A stretch of DNA of 64,000 nt, taken from the NCBI GenBank assembly GCA_963754385.1, contig CAVWGE010000003.1:186001-250000 (forward strand), written 5' to 3'. The translations under genes and the position numbers were made by a program. This document shows, piece by piece, positions 51,217 through 59,814 of this stretch. The DNA is from 9FT-COMBO-48-23 sp963754385 (GTDB lineage Bacteria; Chloroflexota; Dehalococcoidia; GIF9; UBA5629). Within the stretch, counting starts at the first letter, position 1, and each line of letters begins with the position of its first letter. The notes beneath the pieces were generated by a model that was not told the origin of the DNA, made no database searches, and was given only the letters and a program-made list of their open reading frames with translations.

Positions 51217-53865
51217 TCAACCTTTCTTTGCTTTCAAAGCCTTCAGAATCTTTTCTGGTGTAGCCGGCAGATCATAAATTCTTACCCCAATGGCGTTGTC
51301 TATGGCATTTAAGATTGATGGGGCGGTTGGCATAAGAGTAAATTCACCTACGCCGGTGGCTCCAAACGGCCCGTTTTTGCGTGGTGTTTCGAGAAGGATT
51401 GTTTCCTTCTCAAAAGCATCCTTCATGGTAGGATACTTATACGTTACCCAATCAACCGTTTTTCCGTGAACGTATTCCTCCCTGAGAGCTATACCGGCAC
51501 CCATATCCATACCGCCCTCGATTTGGCAGATGACAACTAATGGGTTGATGAGGATTCCAGCATCAACTACGGCTGTCATCTTCAAAACCTTGACCTCACC
51601 GGTTTCAACATTAACTTCAACCTCGGCCATCTGAACCCCGTGACACCGAGAGATAAAGTACTCGCCCTGGCCTGTCTCCGGGTCCATGCCGGTATGCTGC
51701 AAACTGTGATTACCCACATAACGGGTCGGCTTGCCGGCTTTAACCAAGTCTTGATAGTTCTTGGCCCCAGCTTCCTTCATGGCAGCTTTAAGGGCTTCCA
51801 TAGCTTTTACTAGAGCATGCCCCGACATGAAGGTCTGTCTGGACGAGGCAGCCATACCCGAATTAGGAGTTCTCTCAGAATCACGCGTCACCAGCCGAAT
51901 TTTCTCTCTAGGCATTGGCAGGAAATGAGCGGCAATCTGGGTTAGCATGGCATCAGTCCCCTCTCCCGGGTCAGCAACAGAACCATAAATTGTCATGCCT
52001 CCATCGGCATCGAGTTCAACCGCAACTTCAGATTTGTCTTGAGGAGTGCCTATCCCATAGCCTGATGCGGCCAAGCCCACTCCCCGGCGGATGTTTTTGG
52101 ATTTGAAGGCTCCAGCTTCTTTCAACACCCGCTTATATTCAGATTCAATTTTTTTCAGACAGGCGTCTAACGCCCATTCCTCCATCACATGACCACTCGA
52201 TGTGGATTGCCCGGGCTGTAGCACGTTAATCTGCCTGAATTTGAGAGGGTCCATGTTCAGTTTAGCCGCCAAAAGGTCCATAGCCGATTCCAGGGCATAG
52301 TTCGGCTGGGGTGGTCCTGCGCCACGTGCTGAACCTCCCCAGATATTATTGGTATATATCATCTTAATCTCGGCGAACACATTCGGTATATTATAACCAC
52401 CGCTGAGCATAGCCAGAGAACGTGTGATGTTCGTCTCGCCTGTTGAAGTGTATGCCCCTTTTTCCACGTTGGCATACATCTCATATCCGGTGAGCTTCCC
52501 CTTCGAATCGGCGCCCAACCGCACTTTCATACTGAAGGGATGCCTTTTGCTGGTCATATGCATGGACTCTTTTGTGCTGGGAATATAACGTGCTGGTTTC
52601 CTGAAATGGAGCGCAGCCGCTCCGGCTATATGCTCAGACGTCAGGTCAGTCTTTATTCCGAATTGACCGCCGACAAAGGCTTCCTGATAACGGACATTTT
52701 TCCAACCCAAAGCTTCTTTAAGCAAACGGGCATGGTCATGAATCCTGATGGACCGCCCTATCACAACCAGTTGAGCATTCTCACCCTCTCCATCAATATA
52801 GGCAACGCTAGCCTCCGGTTCCAGCGGCGCCTGGTGAACAAACTGCGTATTAAACTCTGCAGAGACCACAACCGCCGATGAATCCAGAGCTGCCTTAGCG
52901 TTGCCTTTTACCTGTCGTCTGGTAAAAAGAAGATTAGGTATGCCCGGGTGTACCTGAGGAGCATTCTCCGCCAGCGCCTCCGCCGTTGTACCGACTCGAG
53001 GCAAGACCTCATATTCCACCTTGACCGCTTCAGCCGCGGCCAAAGCCTCTTTCTGTGTTCTGGCAGCCACAATAGCCACATGCGAACCAAGAACAGGAGC
53101 TATATCAGTACAAAGCACAGGTTTTCCCCTGCCCGACAAATTATTACCTTTGATGTCCTTAGCCGTCATGACTCCGACCACGCCAGGCATCTTTTCTGCC
53201 TTCGAGTAGTCAATCCCCTTTATCCTGGCATTATGGTGAGGACTACTTACCACAGCTAATTGAAGAGCCCCGGGAATAACAATGTCGGCTGAAAACTGCG
53301 CCAGGCCGCATGCTTTTATCATAGACCAGGGACGAGGATGAGAAACACCGATCTGTTTTCCATTCGGATCAGGCGTTATCTCAGAAGGCTTTATTTCTCC
53401 ACGGAGAAAACGGCCGGCTAGGTCAACGGCATCGACAATTCTTTCATATCCGGTACAGCGACACAGGTGGCCCCTTAAGGCTTTTTTGATTTCGTCGCGG
53501 CTAGGACCTGGGTTTCTGTCCAACAGGACATTGGTGGCCATAATCAATCCCGGGGTACAGTATCCACATTGAATGGCTCCGGATAAGACAAAGGCTTCTT
53601 GTATCAGATGAGGATTTTCCGGCGTACCCAGCCCTTCCACGGTGATAACCTCCGCTCCGTCGAGGTTTGCCACCTTTGACAGGCAGGATAACACCGTTTT
53701 GCCATTTACAATGACAGTGCAGGCCCCGCACTGACCCTTACGGTCACATCCCTGTTTGGCACCGGTCAGTTTTAGGTCTTCCCGAAGCAGGTCCAGTAGC
53801 ACCATGTCATCCTCGACAATGCACTGATGCTGTATTCCGTTAACTTTTAATGTAAGGTTCTTCAA
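51217..53865 (-). CDS. Mop-like molybdenum hydroxylase (2Fe-2S and Moco domains fused)
   Basis: 882 residues. Two [2Fe-2S] clusters come first: CDRKGQCGAC...C (about 39-60) and CGYCTPG...CRCTGY (about 98-135). The molybdopterin domains follow: HNARIKGIDYSKAEKMPGV, GGQFGIKT (the conserved QxGIK segment, about 400) and GATGVGEFTLMP at the C-terminus with the catalytic Glu of the GVGE motif. No FAD domain is present, as in the aldehyde oxidoreductase of Desulfovibrio (about 907 residues). It would hydroxylate an aldehyde or an aromatic or N-heterocyclic ring with a ferredoxin-type acceptor. The start is TTG after GGGAGG; the gene faces the methyltransferase operon. Confidence 0.92.
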   Translation of the reverse strand: MKNLTLKVNGIQHQCIVEDDMVLLDLLREDLKLTGAKQGCDRKGQCGACTVIVNGKTVLSCLSKVANLDGAEVITVEGLGTPENPHLIQEAFVLSGAIQCGYCTPGLIMATNVLLDRNPGPSRDEIKKALRGHLCRCTGYERIVDAVDLAGRFLRGEIKPSEITPDPNGKQIGVSHPRPWSMIKACGLAQFSADIVIPGALQLAVVSSPHHNARIKGIDYSKAEKMPGVVGVMTAKDIKGNNLSGRGKPVLCTDIAPVLGSHVAIVAARTQKEALAAAEAVKVEYEVLPRVGTTAEALAENAPQVHPGIPNLLFTRRQVKGNAKAALDSSAVVVSAEFNTQFVHQAPLEPEASVAYIDGEGENAQLVVIGRSIRIHDHARLLKEALGWKNVRYQEAFVGGQFGIKTDLTSEHIAGAAALHFRKPARYIPSTKESMHMTSKRHPFSMKVRLGADSKGKLTGYEMYANVEKGAYTSTGETNITRSLAMLSGGYNIPNVFAEIKMIYTNNIWGGSARGAGPPQPNYALESAMDLLAAKLNMDPLKFRQINVLQPGQSTSSGHVMEEWALDACLKKIESEYKRVLKEAGAFKSKNIRRGVGLAASGYGIGTPQDKSEVAVELDADGGMTIYGSVADPGEGTDAMLTQIAAHFLPMPREKIRLVTRDSERTPNSGMAASSRQTFMSGHALVKAMEALKAAMKEAGAKNYQDLVKAGKPTRYVGNHSLQHTGMDPETGQGEYFISRCHGVQMAEVEVNVETGEVKVLKMTAVVDAGILINPLVVICQIEGGMDMGAGIALREEYVHGKTVDWVTYKYPTMKDAFEKETILLETPRKNGPFGATGVGEFTLMPTAPSILNAIDNAIGVRIYDLPATPEKILKALKAKKG

Positions 53866-53906
53866 GTTTACCTCCCTTAAGGCAACTAAGTGTTATGTAA
53901 ACTGGA

Positions 53907-55625
53907 TTATTTTACCCGGAAGACAAGCCCCTCAGTAGCGTCAACCTTGATTTTTTCGCCTTCTTTGATAACCATGGTGGCATCACGCGTATTTGATACT
54001 ACGGGAATATCATATTCTCTGCCATGGATGCAGGCATGGCTGAGAGAGCCACCACCATTGGTAACAATCCCCTTAGCCATCGGTAGCACAGGAGTCCACC
54101 CCGAAGACATAGACGGGCAAACCAGTATATCGCCTGGTTGCACTTTAAATACATCTTCATTTGCTAGTACAAGATGTGCTCTGCCTTCGACAGTGCCAGC
54201 AGGACTGCCGCAATTACCAAAGCAGATGGCACCGGTTTCAGGTCTGTGGGCAGCTTCCGCACCAGCAACAACCTTGGAAACTATGGCATCGTGAACACTA
54301 ATCTGATGCTTATTTATATCATCCGGTGTTAATGGTCCACTGGTAAAGATAGGCGGCCGTGATCGATATTCCTTCTGCGCCGTCCAGGTTTTCTTGCGTT
54401 CCTCAGCAAGGTCTTTGACATCGTATGAATCGGGATAAGAAATGAATAACTCTAGCTCATCAGGAATGAAAAAGAACATGTCATCAGGATTCTCAATAGT
54501 ACCAAACTTTACCAGTCTCTGCCCAATCTGTCTCACCAAGTAGCGGAAGGTAGTCAGGCAACCCTGTTCCCAGGCCACATCATGAGTTTCGCTGTAAGCG
54601 CTTGTCCTCTGACTCACGCTAAGGATCGCCTGGAACCATTCCATGTCGGGGTAGCGGGCAGCCTTCACTTTATCGATTAGCTCACGGGTTAATTCTTCAC
54701 GCTCCTTGACCAAGCGAGGTCTTATGGTATCAAGCAAGAATGGAGCTTTAACATCCTTTGACATCGAGAGATATTGCTGAATGTGGCCGATAGCCGGTGT
54801 TGGGTCCTCCCACCATGAAGGGACGATAAACTCCATCATCCGTGGCGACCGCCAACCATATCCCTTGACCACCAAAAAATCGTTCAGGTCCTTCTCCACC
54901 CATTCCTTACCAGCCTTGGTCTTTTTTAGAGCCGGGATGACCTCGGAGGCAGCATTCTTAGTGAAGATATCATCAATCTTGAGCTCCAAGGCACGGGCAC
55001 GGAGTCCCCATAGCGCTTTGTCCTGCGCAAAAAGTTCATTGTCATAGCCGCGTATTATTTTATGCCAGGTGGGAGAAAACTCCTTTACACCGCCGTATTC
55101 TGCAGCAATCTCGTCACAATACCAGTAGGCGGTATACATAGGAAACATCATATAGAAGTGGCCTTCCCAAGAGCGATAGAGATACTGTACCGCCTCCCTG
55201 AATATCTTGTACAATTCGTACTGCGTTGCCTTTTTGTAATCAAAAGTCCTGAACTTTTTAGACAGTCCATTTATTTCGTCTTCCATACCTTTATAAAGCT
55301 TGTCCCAATTGGGAGCGTACTCTTCAAGTATGTACTTTCTGAATTTCTTTTCTCTGTCTTTAATTTCAGCCTCGTCACTAATCCTCATGGCAGCAGCCAG
55401 GGCACACCCTTCTATATTGCGAACCTCACTACCCCTGATAGTAGGTATCCATGTCTCATTGACGCCGTATGTGAGACCGTGAGCTAAGGCATAATTCCAA
55501 TGCCAGCCAAATAGCGGAGTCCAAGCCGGGTAGCTATGGCCGAAGTTCATGAACCACATCGGATATTTCTTCAGGTCTCTTTGAGGCATAAATTCTCTGA
55601 CATACAAATTCCATGTCCAAGACAT
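53907..55625 (-). CDS. PEP-utilising mobile-domain protein, phenylphosphate-synthase-like, copy A
   Basis: 572 residues. The large N-terminal part (about 1-450) is helical and unlike PEP synthase, probably a substrate-binding module. The C-terminus is a swivelling phosphohistidine domain: GDILVCPSMSSGWTPVLP and TNGGGSLSHACIHGREYDIP (about 528-547), in which the His after S-L-S is the phosphate carrier. It contains no ATP-grasp domain. Protein 1 of phenylphosphate synthase has the same plan. It is homologous to the product of 59815-61527 in length and order. AAGGAGG precedes the ATG. It is encoded upstream of the Mop-like hydroxylase, which starts 42 nt after this gene ends. Confidence 0.72.
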   Translation of the reverse strand: MSWTWNLYVREFMPQRDLKKYPMWFMNFGHSYPAWTPLFGWHWNYALAHGLTYGVNETWIPTIRGSEVRNIEGCALAAAMRISDEAEIKDREKKFRKYILEEYAPNWDKLYKGMEDEINGLSKKFRTFDYKKATQYELYKIFREAVQYLYRSWEGHFYMMFPMYTAYWYCDEIAAEYGGVKEFSPTWHKIIRGYDNELFAQDKALWGLRARALELKIDDIFTKNAASEVIPALKKTKAGKEWVEKDLNDFLVVKGYGWRSPRMMEFIVPSWWEDPTPAIGHIQQYLSMSKDVKAPFLLDTIRPRLVKEREELTRELIDKVKAARYPDMEWFQAILSVSQRTSAYSETHDVAWEQGCLTTFRYLVRQIGQRLVKFGTIENPDDMFFFIPDELELFISYPDSYDVKDLAEERKKTWTAQKEYRSRPPIFTSGPLTPDDINKHQISVHDAIVSKVVAGAEAAHRPETGAICFGNCGSPAGTVEGRAHLVLANEDVFKVQPGDILVCPSMSSGWTPVLPMAKGIVTNGGGSLSHACIHGREYDIPVVSNTRDATMVIKEGEKIKVDATEGLVFRVK

Positions 55626-55721
55626 CTTTTTTCCTCCTTAATTTTTACTTAATACAATACCGAAAGTCTTTATTAATAGTCAAATGCTTTTTTCTTCCCT
55701 ATCGCATCCACTCATTACCTA

Positions 55722-56474
55722 CTAGTGCACCCGCCTTGCGCCATCGATTAGCAGTGCTTGACCGCTAACGAAGTCGCTATCATCGCTGGCAAAAAAGATA
55801 ACGCTACCAACCACATCCTCGGGAACCTCAACACGCCCCAGAGGGACGGAACTTACATCAAACTTCTCGATAGTGATGTAGGTTCTGGTCGCCTCAGTAT
55901 CGACAACACCAGGAACTATCACATTAACACAGATGCCATACTGTCCCAGCTCTCCGGCAAGAACCCGTGTGATGCCGATAACTGCAGCTTTGGAAGCAGT
56001 GTAGTGAATAAAACCCTTAGTCGGGGCAAAAACTGCCTCGGTGGATACATTTATAATTTTACCTTTCCCCTGTTTTTTCATCTGAGGGAATACCGCTTTA
56101 CAGCACAGCCAGGTTCCCTTGGCATTCACCAGCATCGCCCGGTCCCACTCTTCTAACGAGACCTCATTAAATGGCTTCCTCGCCATCCCATAGTAGTAGC
56201 CAGCATTGTTAACCAGAATATCGATTCGACCAAGCTTTTTAACCGTTTCCTCAGCCATGCGCTGAGTACTAGCTTCGGAAGTGACATCGGCTTTTAGCGC
56301 TATTGCGGTGCCACCCTTCGCCTTGATTTCACTGACTGTCTCCTCTGCTTCTCGGTCAAGTATATCCACCACAACCACCTTGGCTCCCTCCTCAGCCATT
56401 CTCAGGCAATAGACTTTACCCAAGCCCCTGCCACCACCCGTCACTATAGCTACCTTATTTTCTAATCTTCCCAC
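55722..56474 (-). CDS. Short-chain dehydrogenase/reductase, SDR-1
   Basis: 250 residues. NAD(P)-binding TGGGRGLG (about 12-19), acidic VVVDILD (Asp after beta 2, suggesting NAD), NNAGYYYG (about 88-95), catalytic Ser in NVSTEAVF, and YTASK (Tyr and Lys, about 154-158). It is a close relative of the product of the next gene upstream (56548), including SDFVSGQ and IDGARRV at the end. It probably oxidises or reduces a ring or side-chain hydroxyl. The start is GTG after AAGGAG. Confidence 0.9.
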   Translation of the reverse strand: MGRLENKVAIVTGGGRGLGKVYCLRMAEEGAKVVVVDILDREAEETVSEIKAKGGTAIALKADVTSEASTQRMAEETVKKLGRIDILVNNAGYYYGMARKPFNEVSLEEWDRAMLVNAKGTWLCCKAVFPQMKKQGKGKIINVSTEAVFAPTKGFIHYTASKAAVIGITRVLAGELGQYGICVNVIVPGVVDTEATRTYITIEKFDVSSVPLGRVEVPEDVVGSVIFFASDDSDFVSGQALLIDGARRVH

Positions 56475-56547
56475 TTAAGGCTCCTTATAACAAAATCAAA
56501 ATATCAATTCAGCTGGAAACCTCCATCGATGACAAGACCAGCACTTT

Positions 56548-57297
56548 TTAGTTCACACGCCTTGCGCCATCGACCAGAAGCGTTTGACCGCTAACAAAAT
56601 CACTATCGTCGCTGGCAAAGAAGATAACGGTACCAACTATGTCCTCTGGCACTCCGACACGCCCCAGAGGGATGGAACCCACGTCAAACTTCTCGATACT
56701 GCCTATAGTCCGGCTTGCCGGCGTGTCGGTAAAACCGGGAGCTACAGCATTAACACAGATGCCATATTGCCCCAGCTCTCCGGCAAGAACCCTGGTGATA
56801 CCGATAACTGCAGCTTTGGAAGTAATATAGTTAATCATACCCTTGCTAGGCGCAAAGACTAGCTCTGAGGATAGGTTAATAATTTTGCCCTTCCCCTGTT
56901 TCTTCATCTGGGGGAACACTGCTCTAGCGCACAGCCAGGCACCCTTGGCACCGACATCCAACGCACGGTCCCATTCTTCAGACGTGACCTCGTAAAACGG
57001 CTTCCTGCCTACCCCATAGTAAAAGGCAGCATTATTAACCAGAATATCGATTCGCCCGAATTTTTTAACTGTTTCCTCAGCCATGCGGAGGGTATCCTCT
57101 TCTTTAGTAACGTCAACTTCCAGAGCATAGCCCCCTTTAGCCTCTATTTCCTTGGCCGCTTTTGCTGCTTCTTCATCGAGGCGGTGCACTGCCATCACCA
57201 CCTTAGCACCCTCTTTGGCCAGACCAAAACAAAAGGCTCTGCCTAAGCCCTTTCCACCACCAGTCACTATGGCTACTTTCCCATCCAATCTTCCCAT
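56548..57297 (-). CDS. Short-chain dehydrogenase/reductase, SDR-2
   Basis: 249 residues, tandem paralogue of SDR-1. TGGGKGLG (about 12-19), NNAAFYYG (about 87-94), Ser in NLSSELVF and YITSK (about 153-157) are intact. In the first copy the beta-2 end is VVDILDRE, in this one AVHRLDEE, a change at the cofactor-ribose position that may alter NAD versus NADP use. Divergence is spread evenly, so the duplication is not recent. AAAGGAGACTTAA precedes the ATG. Confidence 0.9.
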   Translation of the reverse strand: MGRLDGKVAIVTGGGKGLGRAFCFGLAKEGAKVVMAVHRLDEEAAKAAKEIEAKGGYALEVDVTKEEDTLRMAEETVKKFGRIDILVNNAAFYYGVGRKPFYEVTSEEWDRALDVGAKGAWLCARAVFPQMKKQGKGKIINLSSELVFAPSKGMINYITSKAAVIGITRVLAGELGQYGICVNAVAPGFTDTPASRTIGSIEKFDVGSIPLGRVGVPEDIVGTVIFFASDDSDFVSGQTLLVDGARRVN

Positions 57298-57411
57298 TTA
57301 AGTCTCCTTTCTATGTTTTTTTATTCCATGTCCCAATCAGCTAACCGACCTCTCCGGAAAACTTCACTCCGGAGGGAACAGTGAAGCTGAGCCAAATTTT
57401 CCTATGAAATA

Positions 57412-58194
57412 TTATACCGCCAAGAAGCCCCCGTCAATGGGTAGGGCAACACCCGTAATTGAGGCGGCTCTATCTGAGACAAGGAACAACGCCCCATCAA
57501 CTACTTCCTTTTCAGTGATGTACCTGCCCATAGGTATACGCTTCTTGTCTCTCCTTACCCATTCCTCCTGGTCAATGCCCATTGCCTGCCCTCTTTGCTC
57601 GGCAATAGATAGCCTCATAGATGTTTCAACCCTACCCGGACAAATACAATTGACTCGGATGCTATCTTTAGCCAAATCTACCGCGAGTTTCTTGGTCAGC
57701 ATTACAAGCCCGGTCTTTGCCAGTGAATAAGTCAATGAATAGCTAGATTGCTTCAGCCCAGCAACCGAACTAGTGAACAGAATGGACCCTCCTCCGGCTT
57801 TGCGTATTTCGGGGACAGCAAATTTCGCGCCGAAGACACCTGCCTTCAAGTGTACTGTCATCATACTATCATATGTTTCTTCGGTTATATCCTCGATATT
57901 GTCTGGTTCGACCATGCCGGCATTATGCCAAAAAATATCTAGCCGACCATAAGTATCAACAGCTATTTTAATGAGCCGCTCAATATCAGCCACTACGAGC
58001 ATATCAGCCGGAACAAAGCTTGCCTCATTGCCTTGTTCCCTTATTGTGCTCACAACTTCCTCGCCTCGTTGGCGACTTCTGCCACTAACGACGCTTTTTG
58101 CGCCTTCTTGAGCAAAGGCAATGGCACCCGCCCTGCCAATGCCTGACGTTGAGCCTGTAATCACAGCAACCTTTCCTTGGAGCAACAAATCCAT
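57412..58194 (-). CDS. Short-chain dehydrogenase/reductase, SDR-3
   Basis: 260 residues. TGSTSGIG (about 14-21), HNAG in place of the usual NNAG (about 90), a catalytic Ser in FTSSVAG, and YSLAK (about 156-160). The end GVALPIDGGFLAV is typical of classical SDRs. Less similar to the tandem pair than those are to each other. It is the first gene of the minus-strand run 58194-51217, likely transcribed from the promoter at 58504-58533. The substrate may be an alicyclic or aromatic alcohol. Confidence 0.9.
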   Translation of the reverse strand: MDLLLQGKVAVITGSTSGIGRAGAIAFAQEGAKSVVSGRSRQRGEEVVSTIREQGNEASFVPADMLVVADIERLIKIAVDTYGRLDIFWHNAGMVEPDNIEDITEETYDSMMTVHLKAGVFGAKFAVPEIRKAGGGSILFTSSVAGLKQSSYSLTYSLAKTGLVMLTKKLAVDLAKDSIRVNCICPGRVETSMRLSIAEQRGQAMGIDQEEWVRRDKKRIPMGRYITEKEVVDGALFLVSDRAASITGVALPIDGGFLAV

Positions 58195-58727
58195 CCGTTC
58201 TCCCTTCCGGCTGCTCTTTAGTCTTTGATAGCTTTCATCTTAGGCAGGACATATCTCCAAGTATGCCCTTTTGAAAACCTCACCGCGCTTGAATACCTCA
58301 AAACACCATACGCTTTAAGTAAGAATTCCGCCTGACTTGTTGGGGATTCTAAGACTATCGGGGTAATTCCTCAGTGTAGCCTTGCTCCCATTTTATAAGC
58401 TGTTCCATGCTATCTGTGTATAATGGAATAACCCACTTCATTTCCTGTAGATTCTGCGTTATAATCGGTATCCAATCATAAGTGGATATGCGCGCGTTCG
58501 GTTATTATTTCACATATTCAGCACGATTGTCAATCACTTTGCATGCCGGTAAAACACAATATATCTTGTGCAATTTTTAAGAAAAAGATACAGGGAATAT
58601 GGACGAACTAAACAGTTTGCTGTTATACTTTGCCTCAAATGATTCTTCCTACATTACCGGCCAGGTCTCCGTCGCCGACATGGGATGAACAGCACATTAA
58701 AGGCGCATAGCGCTAATTCGAGGAAAA
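58195..58727. promoter_or_regulatory. Divergent promoter region
   Basis: The minus strand has TTGACA (58533-58528), an 18-nt spacer and AATAAT (58509-58504), a good promoter for the SDR-to-Mop run, giving a leader of about 300 nt. Close by lies the inverted repeat CACAA-TATATC-TTGTG (58555-58570), a candidate operator between the divergent transcription units. I see no comparable plus-strand promoter, though one is expected for the gene at 58728. Confidence 0.45.
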
Positions 58728-59768
58728 ATGAGTTCTGACAAATTAATATTTCGGTTCGAGGAACTGGGGCAAGAGCACAACAACCTGGTAGGCAAGAAAT
58801 GCGCTAACCTGGGAGAAATGACCCAAATGGGCTTACCTGTCCCGCCAGGCTTCGCCATTTCCATTGCAATGTACAGGAAATTTGCTGAGAGGACCAGAGT
58901 AGCCGAGGAAATTTACCGCCATATAAGTAGCCTCGGTGAGCTTAAAAGCCAAAACATTACCATCTTCGACGAATTAAGCCACAACATCCAAGGCATGATC
59001 GAAGGCAAAGAGGTGCCGGAAGACATAAAGAAAATGGTAGGTTCATACTACGAAGAGCTGTGCAACAAGGTGGCAATCCCCGATGTTTCCGTCTCGGTGC
59101 GGTCATCGGGGACGGAGAGCCGGCCCGGCATGTTCGAAACCTATCTGAACGTTATCGGCATCAAAGATGTATTGGGTAAGATAAAGAAGGTGTGGGCAAG
59201 CGCCTATACCAGCCGGGCTATTGCTTTCCGGGTCAATAAAGATATCCCCGTCATGGCAGACGAACTCGGTGTTGCTGTCTCCAAGATGGTAAATGCCCGT
59301 TCATCCGGCATTTGCTTCACCGTGAACCCGGTTACAGGTGACGCCTCCAAGATAATAATAGATGCCAACTGGGGCCTGGGAGAAGGAGTGGTCAGCGGTG
59401 CGGAGAGTGTGGACAGATTTGTGGTGGACAAAGAGACCTTAGTTATATTAGACATCTATATTGGCAAAAAGGCAAAACAGGTGATAACCAAAAAAAGAGG
59501 GGCTGACTGGGACGACGTGCCTCTGGAGAAGCAGTCAATACCGTGCTTAAGCAATGGCGAGATAGTAGCAATAGCTAAACTGGCTATATTACTTGAGGAG
59601 CGCCTGGGTGAGCCGCAGGACATAGAATGGGCTATTGACTCTGACTTCACTCCACCCAATAACATATTTCTCCTCCAGACTCGCCCGGCGAAGGTGTCAG
59701 CTAATAAACCGGGGTCGGTTACTGACCGCATGATTGACCTGATTGCTAAAAGATTCTATAGACCTTAA
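58728..59768 (+). CDS. ATP-grasp subunit of PEP-synthase-like phosphotransferase
   Basis: 346 residues equal to the N-terminal ATP-binding part of PEP synthase/PPDK: GKKCANLGEMTQMGLPVPPGF (split GKKCANLGEM, then LPVPPGFAI; about 23-44), VSVRSSGTESRPGMFETYLN (about 124-143), VNPVTGD and IDANWGLGEGVVSG (about 210-223), and PQDIEWAIDSDF...LLQTRPA near the end. The swivelling-His and PEP barrel domains are absent, as in protein 2 of phenylphosphate synthase (about 40 kDa). It would phosphorylate the His domain of a partner protein; candidate partners are encoded at 59815 and 53907. GAGG precedes the ATG. Confidence 0.85.
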   Translation: MSSDKLIFRFEELGQEHNNLVGKKCANLGEMTQMGLPVPPGFAISIAMYRKFAERTRVAEEIYRHISSLGELKSQNITIFDELSHNIQGMIEGKEVPEDIKKMVGSYYEELCNKVAIPDVSVSVRSSGTESRPGMFETYLNVIGIKDVLGKIKKVWASAYTSRAIAFRVNKDIPVMADELGVAVSKMVNARSSGICFTVNPVTGDASKIIIDANWGLGEGVVSGAESVDRFVVDKETLVILDIYIGKKAKQVITKKRGADWDDVPLEKQSIPCLSNGEIVAIAKLAILLEERLGEPQDIEWAIDSDFTPPNNIFLLQTRPAKVSANKPGSVTDRMIDLIAKRFYRP

Positions 59769-59814
59769 TGATAAATACATTCTACTTAGCTTCTAACTAG
59801 GCGCAGGAGAAAAA

